The position numbers and the translations under genes are program-made. A stretch of 64,000 nt of DNA from Symsagittifera roscoffensis (lineage: Eukaryota; Xenacoelomorpha; Acoela; Convolutidae): assembly GCF_963678635.1 (NCBI RefSeq), contig NC_087068.1:40509649-40573648 (forward strand). Reading direction: 5' to 3'. Shown piece by piece: positions 59,101 to 64,000 of the stretch. The notes beneath the pieces were generated by a model that saw nothing but the letters and a program-made list of their open reading frames with translations, had not been told where the DNA came from and ran no database searches. Numbering within the stretch: the stretch's first letter is position 1; each line of letters opens with the position of its first letter.

Positions 59101-62100
59101 TTGTCGGCCGAGTAGGTCGAGAAAGTCGATACATATTTATGCGGGGGCAAACAAACAAATTCTTAAACAAGTTTTTCTGTCCGGAAAGTCGAGAAAGTCG
59201 AAACGTATCAATTGGGGTCGAACAAATAAGTTTACAATTTTTCGAAAATTGTTGGTCGAGTAAGTGAAAAAAACGAAACATATCTAGGAGGGTTCAAGCA
59301 AACAATTTTTTTTAAACAAATTTTTCGGTCCGGAAAGTCGATAAAGTCGAAACGTATCAAAAGGGGTCGAACAAAAAAGTTTTCAATTTTTCAAAAATTG
59401 TCGGTCGAGTAAGTCGAGAAATTCGAAACACGTCGAAGTCTGGTCAAGAAAGTTGAGAAAGTCGAAACAATCAAATGGGGTCGAACAAACAAATTGCAAT
59501 TTTTCAAAAATTGTCGGTCTAGTAAGTCAAGAAAATCGAAACATATCTAGGAGGGGTCAAACAAAAAAAATTTTTAAACAAATTTTTTGGTCCGGAAAGT
59601 CGATAAAGTTGAAACGTATCAAAAGGGGTCGAACAAACAAGTTTTCAATTTTTCAAAAATTGTCGGCCGAGTAAGTCAAGAAAATCGAAACATATCTATG
59701 AGGGGTCAAACTAACAAGTTTTTTAAACACGTTTTTCGGTCCGGAAAGCCAAAAATGTCGTGACGTATCTATGCGGGGTCAAATATACACATTTTTACTA
59801 TTTTAAAAATTGTCGATCGAGTAAGTCGAGAAAGTTGATACATATTTATGCGGGGTCAAACAAACAAATTCTTAATTACGTTTTTCTGTCCGGAAAGTCG
59901 AGAAAGTCGAAACGTATCAAATGGGGTCGAACAAACAAATTTACAATTTTTCAAAAATTGTCGGTCGAGTAAGTCAAGAAAATCGAAACATATCTAGGAG
60001 GGGTCAAACAAACAATTTTTTCAAACACGTTTTTTGGTCCAGAAAGTCAAAAAGTCGAAACGTATCATATGGAGTCGAACAAACAGATTTTCAGTTTTTC
60101 AAAAACTGTCGGTCGAATAGGTCGAGAAATTCGAAACACATCGAAGTCTGGTCAAGAAAGTCGAGAAAGTCGAAACGTATCAAATGGGGTCGAACAAACA
60201 AATTACAATTTTTCAAAAATTGTCGGTCGAGTAAGTCAAGAAAATCGAAACATATCTAGGAAGGGTCAAACAAAAAATTTTTTTAAACAAATTTTTTGGT
60301 CCGGAAAGTCGAGAAAGTCGAAACGTATCATATGGAGTCGAACAAACAGATTTTCAGTTTTTCAAAAACTGTCGGTCGAATAGGTCGAGAAATTCGAAAC
60401 ACATCGAAGTCTGGTCAAGAAAGTCGAGAAAGTCGAAACGTATCAAATGGGGTCGAACAAACAAATTACAATTTTTCAAAAATTGTCGGTCGAGTAAGTC
60501 AAGAAAATCGAAACATATCTAGGAAGGGTCAAACAAAAAATTTTTTTAAACAAATTTTTTGGTCCGGAAAGTCGAGAAAGTCGAAACGTATCAAATGGGG
60601 TCGAACAATAAAGTTTACAATTTTTCAAAAATTGTCGGTCGAGTAAGTCAAGAAAATCGAAACATATCTAGGAGGGGTCGAACAAACAATTTTTTCAAAC
60701 ACGATTTTTGGTCCAGAAAGTCAAAAAGTCGAAACGTATCATATGGGGTCGAACAAACAAGTTTTCAGTTTTTCAAAAACTGTCGGTCGAATAGGTCAAG
60801 AAATTCGAAACACATCGAAGTCTGGTCGAGAAAGTCGAGAAAGTCGAAACGTATCAAATGGGGTCGAACAAACAAATAACAATTTTTCAAAAATTGTCGG
60901 TCGAGTAAGTCAAGAAAATCGAAACATATCTAGGAGGGGTCAAACAAACAATTTTTTTAAACACGTTTTTCGGTTCAGAAAGTCGAAAAGTCGAAACGTA
61001 TCATTTGGGGTCGAACAAACAAGTTTTCAATTTTTCAAAAAATGTCGGTCGAGTAAGTCGAAAAATTCGAAACACATCGAAGTCTGGTCGAGAAAGTCAA
61101 GAAAGTCGAAATGTATCAAAAGGGGTCGAACAAAAAAGTTTTCAATTTTTTCAAAAATTGTCGGCCGAGTAAGTCAAGAAAATCGAAACATATCTAGGAG
61201 GGGTCAAACAAACAATTTTTTTAAACACTTTTTTCGGTCCAGAAAGTCGAAAAGTCGAAACGTATTAAAAGGGGTCGAACAAACAAGTTTTCACTTTTTC
61301 TTAGTATTTTAAAAACTGTCGGTCGAGGAAGTCGAGAAAGTCGAAACATATCAAAATTTGGCCGAGAAAGTCGAAATATATCTATGCGGGGTCAAATATA
61401 CACATTCTTACTATTTTAAAAATTGTCGGCCGAGTAAGTCAAGAAAATCGAAACATATCTATGAGGGGTCAAACAAACAAGTTTTTTAAAAAAAAGTTTT
61501 TCTGTCCGGAAAGCCAAAAATGTCAAAACGTATCAAATGGGGTCGAACAAGCAAGTTTACATTTTTCGAAAATTGTTGGTCGAGTAAGTGAAAAAAACGA
61601 AACATATCTAGGAGGGGTCAAGCAAACAATTTTTTTTAAACAAATTTTTCGGTCCGGAAAGTCGATAAAGTCGAAACGTATCAAAAGGGGTCGAACAAAA
61701 AAGTTTTCAATTTTTCAAAAACTGTCGGTCGAGTAAGTCAAGAAAATCGAAACATATATAGGAGGGGTCAATCAAAAAACATTTTCAAACAAATTTTTTG
61801 GTCCGGAAAGTCGATAAAGTTGAAACGTATCAAAAGGGGTCGAACAAACAAGTTTTCATTTTTTCAAAAATTGTCGGTCGAGTAAGTCGAGAAACTCGAA
61901 ACATATCGAAGTTTGGTCGAGAAAGTTGAAACATAACTAAGCGGGGTCCAACAATCCAATTCTTAATATTTTAAAAGTTGTCTGTCGAGAAAGTCGAAGT
62001 ATCTCGGATTTTGGTCGAGAAACTCGAAACATATCAATGCGGTCTCGACAAAAATATGTTAGAAAAATGTCTTGCGATAGAGCCCAAACATATCTGAACT

Positions 62101-62239
62101 TGGTCGAACCAAATGAAACACATTTTTTCTTGGTTCGAGAAAGCCGAAACATTCCAAAACTTGGTCTAGAAATTCAAAGCATGCCGAAATTTGATCAAGA
62201 AAAACAAAACATGCCGATATTTGGTCGAGAAAGTCGATA

Positions 62240-62685
62240 CATACAATTTGAGCAACTCGACCCGGGTTAGAGCATGGGCTCAATTAACTCAGCCTTACTG
62301 CAAACGGAGTCAATTTACTTTTCGCTACAACCGAATCAAAATATGCACGTGACAAAACTTTGGCGAAGTAATTTTCACTCGATCCATGTTTTAATCGTAA
62401 GCCTTGTTTTTAACCGTCTGCGATGAATTAACTTTACTTGTGGCCATGCCATTATGAAGGCATTCACGTTTTCAAAAATAACTGCATGAAAAAACAACAG
62501 ATCAAATTCCTCATTAATCCATTCAACTCAACACTAATTTGTCTGTAGCTGTTAATACTTGGTAACATACCAATATAAACATAGCATTTTTTTTTCACAA
62601 CTCAAGATGTTGAAAAGAGATGATGTCTCTTTCTTGTATGTACTTTTGCAGTGGTTGTTATATCTGCTTTTTGCACGTTGATATG
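62240..62685. other. Non-satellite island, copy 3 (446 bp)
   Basis: It is colinear with the islands at 39,160 and 42,740 but shows many substitutions (around one in eight to ten bases). Blocks such as 'ggccatgccattatgaaggc' are unchanged. It is therefore an older, separately diverged copy. Confidence 0.85.
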
Positions 62686-62914
62686 ATCGAGACAATTGAG
62701 AAAGCCATGCACATCGAATTGTGATTGGAAAGTCGAAACATATCTATAGGGGACGAGCAAATAAACTTTCAAAAACGTCGGTTGAGACATTCGACAAAGA
62801 CGGAGCTTCTTGATATTTGGTCGAGAAAGTCAAAACATATTTATGCGTGGCAAACAAACAAATTTTTTAAACAAATTTTCCGGTCCGGAAAGTCAAGAAA
62901 GTCGAAACGTATCA

Positions 62915-63900
62915 AATGGAGTCGAACAAACAAGTTTTCAATTTTTCAAAATTGACGATGGAGTGAGTCAAAAATTCGAAACATATCTATGAGGGGTCAA
63001 ACTTACAAATTCTTAAACAAGTTTTTTGGTCCGGAAAGTCGAGAAAGTCGAAACATATCAAATGGGGTCGAACAAACAAGTTTTCAATTTTTTAAAAATT
63101 GTCGGTCGAGTAAGTCGAGAAACTCGAAACATATCGAAATTTGGTAGAGAAAGTCGATACATGTTTATGCGAGGTCAAACAAACAAAATCTTAAACAAGT
63201 TTTTCTGTCCGGAAAGTCGAGAAAGTCAAAACATATCAAATGGGGTCGAACAAACAAGTTTTCAATTTTTTAAAAATTGTCGGTCGAGTAAGTCGAGAAA
63301 CTCGAAACATATCGAAATTTGGTAGAGAAAGTCGATACATGTTTATGCGAGGTCAAACAAACAAAATCTTAAACAAATTTTTCTGTTCGGAAAGTCGAGA
63401 AAGTCGAAACGTATCAAATGGGGTCGAACAAACAAGTTTTCAATTTTTCAAAATTGACGATGGAGTGAGTCAAAAATTCGAAACATATCTATGAGGGGTC
63501 AAACTTACAAATTCTTAAACAAGTTTTTCGGTCCGGAAAGTCGAGAAAGTCGAAACATATCAAATGGGGTCGAACAAACAAGTTTTCAATTTTTTAAAAA
63601 TTGTCGGTCGAGTAAGTCGAGAAACTCGAAACATATCGAAATTTGGTAGAGAAAGTCGATACATGTTTATGCGAGGTCAAACAAACAAAATCTTAAACAA
63701 GTTTTTCTGTCCGGAAAGTCGAGAAAGTCGAAACGTATCAAATGGGGTCGAACAAACAAGTTTACAATTTTTCAAAAATTGTCGGTCGAGTAAGTCGAGA
63801 AACTCGAAACATATCGAAGTTTGGTCGAGAAAGTCGAAACAAAACTAAGCGGGGTCCAACAATCCAATTCTTAATATTTTAAAAGTTGTCTGTCGAGAAA
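62915..63900. repeat. 502 bp satellite repeat with internal 178 bp duplication
   Basis: The landmark 'caaatggggtcgaacaaac' followed by the 'ttttttaaaaattgtcgg' variant occurs at 63,059, 63,237 and 63,561. Shifts are 178 and 324 (sum 502). The 'gatggagtgagtcaaaaatt' variant recurs at 62,957 and 63,459 (502). Confidence 0.8.
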
Positions 63901-64000
63901 GTCGAAGTATCTCGGATTTTGGTCAAGAAAGTCGAAACATATCAATGCGGTCTCGACGACAAAAATATGTTAGAAAAATGTCTTGCGATAAAACCCAAAC

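Larger units (their letters stand above)
50703..64000. repeat. TCGA-rich satellite array, right block
   Basis: Same satellite as left of the LINE. In 52,560-53,310 landmarks such as CGAAACG lie at 52,564, 52,712, 52,860, 53,008, 53,156 and 53,305: a period of 148 (once 149) bases. Half-unit variants alternate (ATCAAATGGGG and ATCTAGGAGGGG types). It contains the island at 62,240 and runs past the window end. Confidence 0.95.

Noticed and set aside
50703-64000. CENP-B box in the satellite
   Set aside because: The pattern TTCGNNNNANNCGGG was not found in the typical monomers; TTCGGTCCGGAAA is only superficially similar.

Overview
The window looks like intergenic, repeat-dominated DNA from an AT-rich eukaryotic genome. 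I see no intact host gene, rRNA, convincing tRNA or CRISPR array. Two retroelement types point to an invertebrate animal, although this is only inference: a Ty3/Gypsy-like LTR retrotransposon family, and an APE-type LINE with a 2A-like peptide and a PHD-like finger. Positions 1-85 are an assembly gap.

Left half (86-32,190): a graveyard of one Gypsy-like family, all on the minus strand. Element E1 (about 341-10,190) keeps the order Gag zinc knuckle, protease, linker, reverse transcriptase, RNase H, integrase, all broken by stops, frameshifts and lost catalytic residues. A second element, E2 (internal region from 10,690), seems to have 1.5 kb LTRs; E1 appears nested inside the left LTR of E2. 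The right part of E2 has been multiplied by tandem segmental duplication (16,609-29,469), with short microhomology at the junctions. One complete LTR is visible at 28,328-29,840. A gag fragment of a third element (E3, 30,000-32,190) is cut off abruptly by a satellite array.

Right half (32,191-64,000): more than 27 kb of a TCGA-rich satellite. The basic unit is a dimer of about 148 bp made of two related halves of about 74 bp. Above this there are higher-order repeats (about 393, 502, 861, 995, 3,237 and 3,600 bp), nested and partly overlapping. A distinct 444 bp island occurs three times in the array (39,160, 42,740, 62,240), and the flanking context predicts a fourth just beyond the window end.

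The satellite is interrupted at 46,392-50,702 by two copies of the LINE: a 5'-truncated 469 bp copy, and right behind it a nearly complete copy. The coding order is 2A-like motif, PHD-like finger, APE endonuclease, reverse transcriptase, and a C-terminal array of four Cys/His fingers. Both copies end with the same ACAAG repeats and join the satellite at the same base. The long copy is flanked by 57 bp direct repeats. It is dead: stops, frameshifts and a Val in place of the first Asp of the RT active-site motif. The most interesting questions are whether this LINE targets the satellite, and whether the satellite is centromeric.
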